Numbered from the stretch's first letter, positions 8,848 to 18,208 are shown. The stretch: 64,000 nt of DNA from Candidatus Gastranaerophilales bacterium (GCA_944323955.1 CALUUK010000007.1:62001-126000); one strand, 5' to 3'. Notes: generated by a model from the letters alone, not told the origin. Program-made: numbers and translations.

Positions 8848-8964
8848 ATAAAAAAGAAACTATTTTACAAATAAAAACATATTATTCTTATAGCCTATCC
8901 TTGTCGGCGATTTCCTAATGTTAAATTTGTAATACTGTTTATGTGTATTATGAAAGGGAATTAT

Positions 8965-9384
8965 ATGTTTGAACATGAAAAAATAACAAAAGATGTATCC
9001 AGAGCAAAGAAGTTTTTTGAAGATATTATTTCTTTTACAATAGGTCCGTATACTTTAGATGAAATTATAGAAAAAAGAGTGAATACGATAAATATTGTTG
9101 ATGTAAGAGATTATGATAATTATACGGACGGACATATACCTTATGCAAGCCATATTCCGCATGACAGAATTGAAGAAAATGCAGAAATTCTTGATAAATC
9201 TAAAGTAACGGTTGTTTATACATATTCTGATTCTTGTCCGAGAGCTTATTATGCGGCACTTAAACTGGCGGAACACCATTATCCGAGTGTTGTTTTAAGA
9301 GGCGGATTCAGAATGTGGAAAAAATTTGATTTTGATATTACAAAATCAAGTGCGGATGATTATCCTCCTTCCGATGAAATATAA
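8965..9384 (+). CDS. Single-domain rhodanese-like protein
   Basis: A roughly 139-residue protein with a rhodanese homology domain: IVDVRDYDNYTDGHIPYASH is the first motif (CH2-like region) and VVYTYSDSCPRA then LRGGFRMW form the active-site loop and final strand. Many relatives have Cys at the loop start and a second Cys five residues later (CxxxxC); here the first position is Thr and only the second Cys remains, so sulfurtransferase activity by the usual nucleophile is uncertain. I chose ATG 8965 because AAAGGG lies six bases upstream; in-frame ATGs at 8941 and 8950 lack a ribosome-binding site. It is divergent from the pyr operon and ends at a strong terminator. Confidence 0.85.
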   Translation: MFEHEKITKDVSRAKKFFEDIISFTIGPYTLDEIIEKRVNTINIVDVRDYDNYTDGHIPYASHIPHDRIEENAEILDKSKVTVVYTYSDSCPRAYYAALKLAEHHYPSVVLRGGFRMWKKFDFDITKSSADDYPPSDEI

Positions 9385-9409
9385 TTTTGCCTGATTTTTC
9401 ATATTTATT

Positions 9410-9442
9410 AAAAAGACCCTGAAATTTCTTTAGGGTCTTTTT
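9410..9442. terminator. Bidirectional intrinsic terminator
   Basis: Eleven-base perfect stem AAAAAGACCCT (9410-9420) pairing with 9432-9442, with A/T tracts on both flanks. It separates the rhodanese gene from the convergent lytic-transglycosylase-like gene and can serve both. Confidence 0.88.
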
Positions 9443-9446
9443 ATAT

Positions 9447-10463
9447 TTAACCGTTAATTATGTAATCAACTACTTCGGGATATTCATCAAGAATGCTTAG
9501 AGTTTCAAATTTTTCAATGTAATCTGCTCCGAAATCGGTTATATATTGTGCCCATGCTCCGTCATGATATCCCCAGGCAACGGCACTTTTAAGGTTATCT
9601 CCGGTAGGAAGGGAAACTCCGTTTTCCAGATCCTTACTTCTTTGTGCATTTAAAAATCTTAAATTGTATATACAGCCGTCAAGGTTATCATAAGGGTCCA
9701 TGATATCAAGCTCGTCAGGTGTTCCTTCAAGATTATAATAGTAATTTAAATAATCCTGTGTATCTTTTGTAATTTGAAAAGCGCCGTATGCGTCGCTGTT
9801 ACTTTTTAAAATATTTCCGGAACCGTCCGATTCGTATATTCTGCCTGTTGATTCTATAAAAAGAATTTTTAAAACATCTATTACTTCGACTCTTCCGTTA
9901 CCGAGTTTTTCAACACGGTCTTTTATCAAAGGAAGGGCATCTTGTCCCAGTTGGGCAGAGAAAGTATCTAATGCTTGCATTATTTTATCATATTGTTCTT
10001 TTACTTCGGGGTTGTTTTCAAGTATAATTTCCGCCGTAGAGACCGGGTCTTCAGTAGTAATACTATCTAAGATTTCCGGATACATACTGTTTTCCGGTGT
10101 TTCCTCAACATAGGGATAAGGTGAGTTCAGAACGAGAGTATCTTTAAGTTCGGGAGGATTTTGTTTTGCTGCCATTATTCCTCCGCCGGCAAGTAAAGAG
10201 AGTAAAGAAACACCGATACCGAGTCTTTGTCTCAATGCTTTTTTCTTTCTTGCCTGTGCATTTCTTTGTCTTTGAGCTCTTCTTCTTTCAATATCTGTTT
10301 GTATGTCTCTGTCACTTTGTTTTTCAAAGTAATCGAAAGATAAATTTTTTGAACTTCTTTGACTTTGATAAGGGGTTCTGTATTGTCCGGCATATGCCTG
10401 CATTTGAACATTTCTCGGACGATTTATATTATTTCTTCCGTTAATATTGTTTGAATAACTCAT
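9447..10463 (-). CDS. Membrane-anchored lytic transglycosylase-like protein
   Basis: 338 residues. Residues 1-80 are basic, rich in Asn/Gln/Arg and predicted cytoplasmic; 81-99 (LGIGVSLLSLLAGGGIMAA) form a single transmembrane anchor; the rest would face the periplasm. Residues about 190-320 resemble the SLT/goose-lysozyme fold: candidate catalytic Glu204 in FIESTG, then AYGAFQITKDTQDY matching the family G-x-x-Q motif, and DPYDNLDGCIYNLRFL matching the helix that closes the cleft. Function on peptidoglycan is inferred from these motifs; no other cell-wall gene is adjacent. It is transcribed alone, ending at the terminator shared with the rhodanese gene. Confidence 0.6.
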   Translation of the reverse strand: MSYSNNINGRNNINRPRNVQMQAYAGQYRTPYQSQRSSKNLSFDYFEKQSDRDIQTDIERRRAQRQRNAQARKKKALRQRLGIGVSLLSLLAGGGIMAAKQNPPELKDTLVLNSPYPYVEETPENSMYPEILDSITTEDPVSTAEIILENNPEVKEQYDKIMQALDTFSAQLGQDALPLIKDRVEKLGNGRVEVIDVLKILFIESTGRIYESDGSGNILKSNSDAYGAFQITKDTQDYLNYYYNLEGTPDELDIMDPYDNLDGCIYNLRFLNAQRSKDLENGVSLPTGDNLKSAVAWGYHDGAWAQYITDFGADYIEKFETLSILDEYPEVVDYIING

Positions 10464-10559
10464 AATCTGCCTTACTTGTTAACATATTTATAAAAGAAGA
10501 ACAAATAAATAATTGACTCAAAAAGATATACTTCTTAAGTTTTTTAATATTTCTTAATG

Positions 10560-11801
10560 TTACAAACGTATCTTAGCTGCGAGTCTGTGCGCAAATAATC
10601 CTTCTTTTTCCGCTAAAAAAGCCGCATTTACTGCTGTTTCTTTTAGCGCTTTTTCTTTTATTATCTGGTAGGTTTGAATTTTTATATAATCAAAGACGCT
10701 CAAACCGCCCGAATATTTTGAAACCTGATTGGTAGGAAGTGTGTGATTTGTTCCTGAAACATAATCACCGAAAACTTCCGCACTGTAATTTCCGATAAAT
10801 AAAGATCCGTAATTATTGAATTTATTTATCAGATTTTCCGCATTTTCCAGGCAGAGTTCTAAGTGCTCGGGGGCTTTTTTATTTGATATTTCAACTGCTT
10901 CATCCAGATATTCGACAATAATTGCCGCGGAATTTTCATATGCTTGCTGTGCTATTTCTTTTGTTGGAATGTTTTCAAGAAATTCTTTTGCTTTTTTATC
11001 TACATTTTGTGCAAATTCTTTTGAAAAACATATCAAAAACGCACGGGCATCTTTGTCGTGTTCACATTGAGCAAGCATATCAGCTGCGACAAAATCAGGA
11101 TTTGCCGTTTTATCAGCTATAATTAAAACCTCTGACGGCCCGGCGAGAAAATCAATACCGCATTCTCCGCAGACTTGTTTTTTTGCGGCAGTGACAAATT
11201 TATTCCCCGGACCGACTATTTTGTTAACCTTTTGAATGGATTCCGTTCCGTATGCCATGGCTGCAACAGCTTGTACTCCCCCTATTCTGTATATTTCATC
11301 GGCACCTGCCAGATGCGCTGCAGCTATTGTTACGGGTTGTATCTTAGGAGACATTGCGGCTATTCTTTTTACACCTGCAATTTTAGCCGGGACTACAGTC
11401 ATTATTGCGCTGCTGGGCAGCGGATAATTTCCTCCCGGAATATAACATCCAACGGAATCCAGCGGGATTATTTTTTGTCCGAGAAGATTCCCGTTTATGT
11501 TTACTTCAATCTCTTTTATGCTGCTAAGCTGTGCTTTTGCAAATTCTCTGACATTATTAATTGCAAATTTTATTGTTTCTATTGTTTGATTATCTAATTT
11601 TGCAATTGCTTCTTCAATTTCATTTTCTGTTAATTTGAAAGAATTTATTTCTCCGTCGCCGAACTTTTTTGCATATTTTTTTACGGCAGCATCTCCGTTT
11701 TTTCGAACGGCCGATATTATTTCCGAAACCGAGGAAATATTTTCAAATTCTATTTTTGAGAAAAATTTTTCATCTAAGTTCTCACAATTTATTATTTTCA
11801 T
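10560..11801 (-). CDS. hisD: Histidinol dehydrogenase
   Basis: Catalyses the last two oxidations to histidine. The 413-residue protein contains the family hallmarks: [10 protein letters not shown] near 121, VGPGNKFV near 196, [10 protein letters not shown] near 221, zinc ligands Gln245 and His248 in AQCEHD, the catalytic Glu312-His313 pair in APEHLE, Asp346 in [14 protein letters not shown] and His405 near the C-terminus. Its ATG overlaps the stop of the upstream hisA-hisIE gene by one base (TAATG), so the two are translationally coupled. No other his gene is in the window. Confidence 0.95.
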   Translation of the reverse strand: MKIINCENLDEKFFSKIEFENISSVSEIISAVRKNGDAAVKKYAKKFGDGEINSFKLTENEIEEAIAKLDNQTIETIKFAINNVREFAKAQLSSIKEIEVNINGNLLGQKIIPLDSVGCYIPGGNYPLPSSAIMTVVPAKIAGVKRIAAMSPKIQPVTIAAAHLAGADEIYRIGGVQAVAAMAYGTESIQKVNKIVGPGNKFVTAAKKQVCGECGIDFLAGPSEVLIIADKTANPDFVAADMLAQCEHDKDARAFLICFSKEFAQNVDKKAKEFLENIPTKEIAQQAYENSAAIIVEYLDEAVEISNKKAPEHLELCLENAENLINKFNNYGSLFIGNYSAEVFGDYVSGTNHTLPTNQVSKYSGGLSVFDYIKIQTYQIIKEKALKETAVNAAFLAEKEGLFAHRLAAKIRL

Positions 11802-13027
11802 TATTTTGTCCTTGAAGCTAAGTTATTTATTATATCCTGAGGAGTTACATTATGTAATGCCATAAAAGTGAGCATATGGTAAGCAAGATCGCTTGCTTCC
11901 CAACCGAGACCGTCTCCTTGTTCAAAATTGACGGATTCAAATGCTTCTTCCATAACTTTTCTTTTTAAATAAAATTCATTTTTAAAAAGTTTAGTTGTAT
12001 ATGAATTTTCGGGCAATTTCTCTTTTCTGTCTAAAAGCAGGTTATAAAGTTCATTTATACAAAAATCTCTGTCTTCAAAACATGAATATCTTCCTGTATG
12101 GCAGGCATTACCTTTTTGACGGACTTTAAATAAAAGTGTATCCATGTCACAGTCAAATTTTGCGCTGATTAATTCTTGAGTATTTCCCGAGGTTAAACCC
12201 TTTGTCCAAAGTTCATTTCTTGAACGGCTCCAATAAGTAGCAAGACCTTCTTCAAGGGACTTTCTTAACGAGTCTTTATTTGAATATGCAAGCATTAAAA
12301 CTTGTTTTGTATCAATGTCTTGTACTATTGTTGGAACAAGACCGTTTTGCTTTTCAAAATCCATTACTGCAATATAAGCATCTTCAAGTTTTATTGCACC
12401 CGTATAAATACTCATGCCGAGCTGGGTTGAAACATTCATTTTGTTTAAAGTGACTATTTCATCAATTGTTGAAATTCCGCCTGCGGCAATAAGTGTTTTC
12501 TTTGTTAAATTGCGGATTCTCTTAATTGCTTCAATATCGGTTCCCTGCATCATACCTTCTTTATCTACAATTGTATAAAGGTATCCAGCACAAAAATTAT
12601 CAAAGCGTTTAACATAATCTTCAGGTGATGCATTAACCTGTGTTGTCCAGCCTTCAACGGTTATTTTCCCCTGTTTTGAATCAATTGCGACAATAACTTT
12701 ATCCTTTGGAAGTTTTGATAAAAATTCTTCATTTGCCGCAGTACCTATAATAATTTGTTTTGCACCGTTGGCTAAAATTCTTTTTGCTTTTTCCTTATCT
12801 CTTATTCCGCCGCCGACTCTGCAATGAGCAATTTTACATATTTCCTTGATAAGTTCTTCGTTATCACCTTTGTTCATTGCAGCATCTAAGTCAATGACGC
12901 TGATTTCTCCGAAACGGGAATAGTATTTTGCAAGTTCCAAAACATTTTCGCGTTCAAGAACTTTTTCTTTTCCTTGTTTCAGCTGTACGGCTTTACCGTT
13001 CATTAAATCGATACTCGGAATAATCAT
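11801..13027 (-). CDS. hisA-hisIE: Trifunctional histidine enzyme: HisA isomerase fused to HisI cyclohydrolase and HisE pyrophosphatase
   Basis: 408 residues in three parts. Residues 1-226 are ProFAR isomerase HisA: Asp7 in IPSIDLMNGK, VGGGIRDKEKA at 71-81, Asp116 in VAIDSKQG, and AAGGISTIDE at 181-190. Residues 229-327 are phosphoribosyl-AMP cyclohydrolase: YWSRSRNELWTKG, SGNTQ, DCDMDTLL metal ligands and NACHTGRYSCF. Residues 328-408 are phosphoribosyl-ATP pyrophosphatase: LLLDRK, EEAFE and ASDLAYHML. HisIE fusions are common; joining HisA as well puts steps 2, 3 and 4 of the pathway on one chain. All key residues are present. The start has an AAGGGTG Shine-Dalgarno. Confidence 0.94.
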   Translation of the reverse strand: MIIPSIDLMNGKAVQLKQGKEKVLERENVLELAKYYSRFGEISVIDLDAAMNKGDNEELIKEICKIAHCRVGGGIRDKEKAKRILANGAKQIIIGTAANEEFLSKLPKDKVIVAIDSKQGKITVEGWTTQVNASPEDYVKRFDNFCAGYLYTIVDKEGMMQGTDIEAIKRIRNLTKKTLIAAGGISTIDEIVTLNKMNVSTQLGMSIYTGAIKLEDAYIAVMDFEKQNGLVPTIVQDIDTKQVLMLAYSNKDSLRKSLEEGLATYWSRSRNELWTKGLTSGNTQELISAKFDCDMDTLLFKVRQKGNACHTGRYSCFEDRDFCINELYNLLLDRKEKLPENSYTTKLFKNEFYLKRKVMEEAFESVNFEQGDGLGWEASDLAYHMLTFMALHNVTPQDIINNLASRTK

Positions 13028-13053
13028 AATTTCACCCTTCTTTTATAAAGAGA

Positions 13054-13059
13054 ATTATA
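13054..13059 (-). promoter_or_regulatory. -10 box for hisA-hisIE / hisD
   Basis: Perfect TATAAT on the minus strand, about 27 bases before the hisA-hisIE start. The best -35 at 16-base spacing is a weak TTCAAT. It lies back to back with the bioB promoter. Confidence 0.45.
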
Positions 13060-13076
13060 AATTAAACATAAGTTAA

Positions 13077-13106
13077 TTGAAACTTAAAAATTTTTAACGC
13101 TATAAT
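13077..13106 (+). promoter_or_regulatory. Promoter of bioB-cysK
   Basis: -35 TTGAAA (13077-13082) and perfect -10 TATAAT (13101-13106) with an 18-base spacer, followed by an AAGGAG ribosome-binding site before the bioB ATG. I saw no inverted repeat resembling a BirA operator. Confidence 0.65.
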
Positions 13107-13122
13107 AAGTCAAGGAGATAAA

Positions 13123-14037
13123 ATGGATAAGAAAGAACTTTTGAGATTATATAATCTTCCATTGCAAGAGCTTTTAAATATGTCTGCAAAGTATGTTTCA
13201 AACTCTGTTGAATTGTGTTCTCTCGTGAATGCAAAAAGCGGAAAGTGTTCACAGAATTGTAAATATTGTGCGCAAAGTTCTCATTATTCGACCGATATTG
13301 AAAATTATCCGTTAATATCAAAACAAGATGTTCTAAAAGCTGCAAAAGAAGCAAAAGAAAACGGTGCTATTCGCTTTGCGGTTGTGACTTCAGGTAAATC
13401 TCCCGACGAAGAGAGTTTTGATAAAATTCTGGATTTGATTGACGCTTTAAATGAGACAGAAGGGATTAAAAGCTGTGCTTCCGTTGGAATTTTAAATGAG
13501 GAGCAGGCTAAAGAACTTTCAAAACACGGATTAAAAAGATATCATCATAATATAAATACATCGGAATCTTATTACGGTGACATTTGTACGACGCACTCCT
13601 GGCAGGACAGACTTAATACCTGTAAACTTGTTAAAAAGTACGGTATGGAATTATGCTGCGGTGTGATTCTTGGAATGGGTGAAACCGTTGAACAGCGTAT
13701 AGAGATGGCATTGGAATTAAGAGATATAGAACCTGATTCCATACCGATTAATATCTTAATGCCTATACCCAAAACTCCTTTTGAAAATTATCATAATGAA
13801 ATAGATGATGAAAATATTTTAAGAACGCTTGCTGTATTTAAAATAGCAAATCCCAAAGCAGTTTTAAGATTCTGCGGCGGAAGAAAACGGCTTTCGGATG
13901 AGAATCAGCTGCTTGCATTAAAAACCTGTGTTGAAGGTATTTTAACGGGGAATTATTTAACAACAACGGGAAAAAGTCCCCGGGATGATATTGAAACCGT
14001 TAAAAAACTCAATAAGACACTGAGAAAGGCATTGTAA
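13123..14037 (+). CDS. bioB: Biotin synthase (radical SAM)
   Basis: Inserts sulfur into dethiobiotin. The radical SAM motif is Cys42-x3-Cys46-x2-Cys49 ([12 protein letters not shown]), the BioB form, followed by the [10 protein letters not shown] segment, [10 protein letters not shown], and the C-terminal [10 protein letters not shown] and NYLTTTGK strands with the Arg ligand to the [2Fe-2S] cluster. At 304 residues it is somewhat shorter than typical (about 320-345) but no motif is missing. bioA and bioD are 31 kb away in the same window rather than adjacent. It overlaps cysK by one base (TAATG), which would couple production of the biotin and cysteine enzymes; a sulfur-supply link is inference. 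Confidence 0.93.
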   Translation: MDKKELLRLYNLPLQELLNMSAKYVSNSVELCSLVNAKSGKCSQNCKYCAQSSHYSTDIENYPLISKQDVLKAAKEAKENGAIRFAVVTSGKSPDEESFDKILDLIDALNETEGIKSCASVGILNEEQAKELSKHGLKRYHHNINTSESYYGDICTTHSWQDRLNTCKLVKKYGMELCCGVILGMGETVEQRIEMALELRDIEPDSIPINILMPIPKTPFENYHNEIDDENILRTLAVFKIANPKAVLRFCGGRKRLSDENQLLALKTCVEGILTGNYLTTTGKSPRDDIETVKKLNKTLRKAL

Positions 14038-14960
14038 TGAAAATTTATAATAATCTAATTGAATTAATAGGGAATACTCCTCTTGTAAAAATAAACAAAA
14101 TGAATAAAGGATATGCGGATATAGCAGTAAAAGTCGAGTATTTTAATCCTGCCTCATCAATAAAAGACAGAGCTGCATTAAGCATGATAGAAGAGGCGGA
14201 AAAACAAGGATTAATAAAACCCGGAAAGACCGTTATTATTGAATCTACAAGCGGAAATACCGGAATCGGACTTGCTCTTGTTTGTTTGATAAAAGGGTAT
14301 CGTTTGATGCTTACAATGCCTGATTCAATGAGCAAGGAAAGACGCGATATTTTAAAAGCATATGGTGCCGAATTAGTGCTTACTCCGGGTAAAGACGGTA
14401 TGAAAGGTGCAATAGACGAAGCACAGAAACTCCATTGTGAAATTAATGATTCTTTTATTCCGCAGCAATTCAATAATCCGGCAAACCCTAAAATTCATTA
14501 TGAAACTACGGCGGAAGAAATTTGGAAAGATACGGAAGGACTTGTTGATATTGTTGTTGCTGGTGTAGGTACCGGAGGAACAATTTCCGGTATAGCAAAA
14601 AAACTTAAAGAAAAGAAACCTTCCGTTAAAGCGTATGCCGTTGAACCCGCTTCTTCTCCGGTTATTACAAAAGGGATTGCCGCTGCGCATCAAATACAGG
14701 GAATAGGTGCAAATTTTGTTCCCAAAAATTATGATGCTGATGTTGTCGATGAGGTGATAACTGTTTCTAACGAAGATGCAATAAAAACCGCGCGGGAAAT
14801 GGCAAATACAGAAGGTATTTTTGCGGGTATTTCTTCCGGTGCTGCTTTATGGGCTGCTCTTAAACTATCTCACAGAGAAGAAAATAAAGGCAAACTCATT
14901 GTTGTTATCTTGCCTGATACGGGCATGAGATATTTATCAAGCGTAATGTTTGGCGATTAA
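14037..14960 (+). CDS. cysK: Cysteine synthase (O-acetylserine sulfhydrylase)
   Basis: PLP enzyme making cysteine from O-acetylserine and sulfide. The 307-residue fold-type II protein has the PLP lysine Lys43 in [11 protein letters not shown], the substrate loop STSGNTG at 70-76 and the phosphate-binding [10 protein letters not shown] near 176. Length and motifs fit CysK/CysM; the two isozymes cannot be separated confidently by eye. It is cotranscribed with bioB through a TAATG junction and its stop abuts the stop of the convergent next gene with no intergenic base. Confidence 0.92.
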   Translation: MKIYNNLIELIGNTPLVKINKMNKGYADIAVKVEYFNPASSIKDRAALSMIEEAEKQGLIKPGKTVIIESTSGNTGIGLALVCLIKGYRLMLTMPDSMSKERRDILKAYGAELVLTPGKDGMKGAIDEAQKLHCEINDSFIPQQFNNPANPKIHYETTAEEIWKDTEGLVDIVVAGVGTGGTISGIAKKLKEKKPSVKAYAVEPASSPVITKGIAAAHQIQGIGANFVPKNYDADVVDEVITVSNEDAIKTAREMANTEGIFAGISSGAALWAALKLSHREENKGKLIVVILPDTGMRYLSSVMFGD

Positions 14961-16172
14961 TTATTTTCTATATTTTGGTAATATTGTAATTTTTTCATTT
15001 ATGTCAGCCGGAGCATTATAATTTGACGGTTTTTCTCTCCATAATTTTATATAAAGCACAACCTCAAGACTTTGATCCGGATATTCAAAAATTAACATTG
15101 GTTGATATGGGGAACCGTTATTGCAACCGCCGGACACTCCGCAAGACTTCCCTGTATGTATAAAATTCTTAAACTCTACAATCGTATTTGATATATTGCT
15201 GTATTCTTTCATTTTTACGTTCTTAGACTTATCATTGTCTAAAAGCGCATATTTATAACCGAAATCCCTGGCATTTAATCCGTTTAAATCATAATTACCT
15301 CTTACATGCATATTGGGATATATTACTTCGATCAGATTTTCTTCTTTATTGTATTTTATACTTGAAGGCATTGCGTTTAAGTAGTTGTATCTTTCATCTG
15401 CGCTCATTGTTATATGAGAGTAATCGGCAGCAACAAGAAGCGACGGATTATTTATAAATCTTGATTCCTCCGAAAGTCCGTCTGTTTCACTTATACCGTT
15501 CTTACGTCCCATACTTATTGAAATCCAGGGTTTTCCATCTTCAATTTGTCCAAATACTTTATCTGATGGTTCATAACCGGGATATGCAAATAGTGATTCG
15601 CTTACATATTTCTTTCTTGCTTCAAACACTTCTTGTTTTGATTTGTAACTAAGGGCAGTTGTTCCATTAACGGGAATAACACGGTCTCCTTGTGAAAGAT
15701 TTTGTTGTATATAGTTTTCTCTTATTATGTTATTGTTTTGCTGCATTGATTGCTGTGTTGGAGGTGCATCTATTTTCATATTGGCAAGAAGATAATTGTC
15801 TATGTTATTATTTTTCGGGGTTTTAGCAACTGCATTTGTATAATTTTTTAGTTTCTGATTGTATTGCTGTCTTTTTAGATTGTTAAAAACGGCTTTTTCT
15901 CTTCTTTTAATTTCTTCCTGCCTTAAAGAATTTATACTGTTAGCTCTTTGTGTACCTTTTTGCAGTCTTACAATTTTTCCGGGGGCAATGGGTTTATTTT
16001 GCTTTTTTTCATTTTGCTTTATATAATCGCTAAAAGATATATTTTCTTGATATTTTACCTGTTTTACCGGAGACAGCTTTTTTTGCCTGTTTTTTGAATT
16101 GGGCATACCGCAATAGAACAGTGTTATTATTGCCAGAATTATTATTAACGGAAATAATAATTTATTATTCAT
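14961..16172 (-). CDS. Unknown membrane-anchored protein
   Basis: 403 residues, not recognised. Residues 5-22 (LLFPLIIILAIITLFYCG) form an N-terminal anchor or uncleaved signal; the cysteine there does not sit in a proper lipobox. Residues 23-190 are very polar, rich in Lys, Gln and Asn with low-complexity stretches, probably an unstructured linker. Residues 190-400 look globular, with aromatic-rich strand-like segments (PWISISMGRKNG, LEVVLYIKLWREKP) and a SCGVSGGCN cysteine pair that could form a disulfide outside the membrane. Start chosen for its GAGGAG ribosome-binding site six bases upstream. It has its own promoter region after the rpaB terminator. Confidence 0.7.
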   Translation of the reverse strand: MNNKLLFPLIIILAIITLFYCGMPNSKNRQKKLSPVKQVKYQENISFSDYIKQNEKKQNKPIAPGKIVRLQKGTQRANSINSLRQEEIKRREKAVFNNLKRQQYNQKLKNYTNAVAKTPKNNNIDNYLLANMKIDAPPTQQSMQQNNNIIRENYIQQNLSQGDRVIPVNGTTALSYKSKQEVFEARKKYVSESLFAYPGYEPSDKVFGQIEDGKPWISISMGRKNGISETDGLSEESRFINNPSLLVAADYSHITMSADERYNYLNAMPSSIKYNKEENLIEVIYPNMHVRGNYDLNGLNARDFGYKYALLDNDKSKNVKMKEYSNISNTIVEFKNFIHTGKSCGVSGGCNNGSPYQPMLIFEYPDQSLEVVLYIKLWREKPSNYNAPADINEKITILPKYRK

Positions 16173-16245
16173 AGATACTCCTCGTTTAAAAAGTATTATA
16201 TATTATTTTTTGCTGTTATAAATCAATTATGTGAATTATAAAAAT

Positions 16246-16274
16246 AAAAAAGAGGCTGTTTAAGCCTCTTTTTT
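16246..16274. terminator. Intrinsic terminator downstream of rpaB
   Basis: Twelve-base stem AAAAAAGAGGCT (16246-16257) pairing with 16263-16274, five-base loop, with A and T tracts. It ends rpaB transcription on the minus strand and insulates the next minus-strand gene. Confidence 0.85.
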
Positions 16275-16290
16275 GTTTATGAAAATTTAT

Positions 16291-17040
16291 TTAAGAAATT
16301 CTTTGAAACATATATCCGATTCCGCGGGCGGTTAATATTAGTTCGGGATTAGCAGGATCGGTTTCGAGTTTTGAACGTAATCTTGAAATATGAACATCAA
16401 CAACACGTGTATCAATTCTGTGATCCGGCGGATAAGACCAAACATGCTGCAGAATTTCATTTCTTGAATATGCCTGTCCCGAGTTATTTACAAGCAGTTC
16501 AAGCAAACTGAATTCCATTCCCGTAAGTCTGATTCTTTCATTTTTTCTGAATACTTGTCTTCTTGCCGTATCTATTCTTATATTCCCTGTAGTAATAACA
16601 TTTTTTGTTATTTTACTTGCAGGTGCCGCAACTTCTTTTGTATTTGTTCTTCTTAAAACAGCTTTAACTCTTGCTTCAAGTTCTTTAGGACTGAACGGTT
16701 TAATAACGTAATCATCGGCTCCGAGTTCAAGTCCCGTAATCCTTTCGGAAACGTCACCCAGCGCGGTAAGAATAATAATCGGGACATCAGATGTTCTTCT
16801 TATTTCTCTTGTTACTCCATAACCGTCAATTTTCGGCATCATAACATCCAAAACGATTAAATCGGGATTGTGTTTATTAAAAGCCGCAATTGCTTCTTCC
16901 CCGTCTGTTGCGGTAATTATTTCATAACCAATCATACTTAAACGGGCTTCAAGAATTCTTCTGATACTTGCTTCGTCATCCGCTACTAGTATTTTTTGAT
17001 GAGAATCCTGCTCAGCCTGTAATTCATTGTTATCTGTCAT
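16291..17040 (-). CDS. rpaB: OmpR-family response regulator, RpaB/Ycf27 type
   Basis: 249 residues: receiver domain (16-130) and winged-helix DNA-binding domain (150-247). Phospho-acceptor Asp65 (LDVMMPKIDGYG), acidic pocket Asp21/Asp22, Thr92 and Lys114 are all present. Segments such as ASIRRILEARLSMIGYE, ITGLELGADDY, RIRLTGMEFSLLELLV and VDVHISRLRSKLE agree almost residue for residue with cyanobacterial RpaB as I remember it. RpaB in photosynthetic relatives acts with the kinase NblS/Hik33 in high-light and cell-cycle control; no histidine kinase is adjacent here. It has its own promoter and terminator, so it is a monocistronic unit. This gene is the strongest phylogenetic clue in the window. 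Confidence 0.9.
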   Translation of the reverse strand: MTDNNELQAEQDSHQKILVADDEASIRRILEARLSMIGYEIITATDGEEAIAAFNKHNPDLIVLDVMMPKIDGYGVTREIRRTSDVPIIILTALGDVSERITGLELGADDYVIKPFSPKELEARVKAVLRRTNTKEVAAPASKITKNVITTGNIRIDTARRQVFRKNERIRLTGMEFSLLELLVNNSGQAYSRNEILQHVWSYPPDHRIDTRVVDVHISRLRSKLETDPANPELILTARGIGYMFQRIS

Positions 17041-17082
17041 TTCTTAGACCCCTTAACATTAAAAAATATTACTATTGTTTAC

Positions 17083-17110
17083 ATTATATTACAAAATATA
17101 AAAAAATCAA
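17083..17110 (-). promoter_or_regulatory. Promoter of rpaB
   Basis: Minus-strand -35 TTGATT (17110-17105) and perfect -10 TATAAT (17088-17083), 16-base spacer; the transcript would begin near 17076 with a leader of about 35 bases carrying an AAGGGG ribosome-binding site. Confidence 0.6.
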
Positions 17111-17242
17111 AATATTTCTTAAAGTTTCATAAAAATATTTAATAAATTTTTGTTAATATTAAAATGCCGCATTTGATTTTCTTTTTATTTTATTTAATTA
17201 TTTTATTATTGTTTTTTAAGGGAATTGAGGATTTTTTATGAG

Positions 17243-18208
17243 ATGAAGGATTTTTTGTCCAAATATAAAAATCACCACGAAATATTTGCCTATTTGTCAA
17301 TAACAATTGCGGTAATATTATACGGTACAACGCTGACAGCAACAAAGATATGCCTGAACTATTATTCTACGGCACAGTTAATGACACTCAGGATGGTTAT
17401 TTCGGCTATCATATTTATTCCGTTCCTTCTCACTATATATAAAAATATTCGGATAGAGAAAAAAGATATATTTTTAATCCTTTTGATGGTGCTTTGCGAG
17501 CCTTGTTTATATTTCGTTTTTGAAACAAATGCACTTAAATATACAACATCTGGACAAGCAGGTATTGTAAGTGCATTGGAACCCGTGCTTCTTTTAATAG
17601 GCGCACGAATTATTTTAAAGGAAAAATTTTTAAAGATAGTTTATCTCGGTTTGGCAATAGCAATAACCGGTTCTGTTTTGTTAAGCATTTCTTCGGACGT
17701 TTCGGAACTTGCACCGAGGCCTTTATTGGGGAATTTCCTTGAACTTATTGCGATTATACTTACGGATACATGTGTTATAACAACAAAATATTTAATGGAC
17801 AGATATCCTCCGTTTTTTCTTGCGGGGATTGCCGTTATAGGAGGAGCAATTTTTTTCTCTTCAATGAATATTCTTTCCAACGACTCCTTCCATATCGCAT
17901 TAAATCCGAGTTTATTTCTTGTTGTATATCTTGGTATGCTTACGGTTGTTGCATATGCACTTTATAATTTTGCCATATGTACTTTACCTGCAAGCAAATT
18001 TTCTCCGTTTTTATTCTTGCTGCCGATTGCGGCTGTTATTTTCGGATGGTTTTTCCTCGGAGAAACAATAAATTTAAAACAATTTGCGGCATGCATTTTA
18101 GTGTTCGCGGGAATTTATATTTGTCAATTAAATGATAAAAAGAGTTTTGTATTGTTCTCTAAAAAGATGCCGCAAAGTATAAGAACAATATTATTGAGCA
18201 AAAAATAA
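17243..18208 (+). CDS. DMT-superfamily (EamA) permease
   Basis: Integral membrane protein with about ten hydrophobic helices arranged as two EamA repeats of five (roughly residues 15-145 and 160-290). Typical features are the early ILYGTTLTATKICL helix, the helix with SGQAGIVSALEPVLLLIGARIILKE and, in the second repeat, PFLFLLPIAAVIFGWFFLGE, the family's repeated EP...LG.....E pattern. Substrate cannot be read from sequence. The start is uncertain: ATG 17243 has a GAGG 12 bases upstream, while an in-frame TTG at 17225 would add six residues. It stands alone between rpaB and the DUF2229 gene. Confidence 0.85.
   Translation: MKDFLSKYKNHHEIFAYLSITIAVILYGTTLTATKICLNYYSTAQLMTLRMVISAIIFIPFLLTIYKNIRIEKKDIFLILLMVLCEPCLYFVFETNALKYTTSGQAGIVSALEPVLLLIGARIILKEKFLKIVYLGLAIAITGSVLLSISSDVSELAPRPLLGNFLELIAIILTDTCVITTKYLMDRYPPFFLAGIAVIGGAIFFSSMNILSNDSFHIALNPSLFLVVYLGMLTVVAYALYNFAICTLPASKFSPFLFLLPIAAVIFGWFFLGETINLKQFAACILVFAGIYICQLNDKKSFVLFSKKMPQSIRTILLSKK

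Noticed and set aside
10464-10559. Terminator after hisD
   Set aside because: The short CTTAAG-type palindrome in this gap has too few base pairs and no clear stem-plus-T tract directly after the hisD stop.
13028-13122. BirA-type operator or biotin/histidine riboswitch upstream of bioB and hisA-hisIE
   Set aside because: Only divergent promoters fit in the 95-base gap and no long inverted repeat or leader hairpin is present.
13123-14037. bioB as a truncated gene
   Set aside because: It is shorter than usual but contains the cluster motif and both C-terminal signature segments, so it is a compact full-length enzyme.
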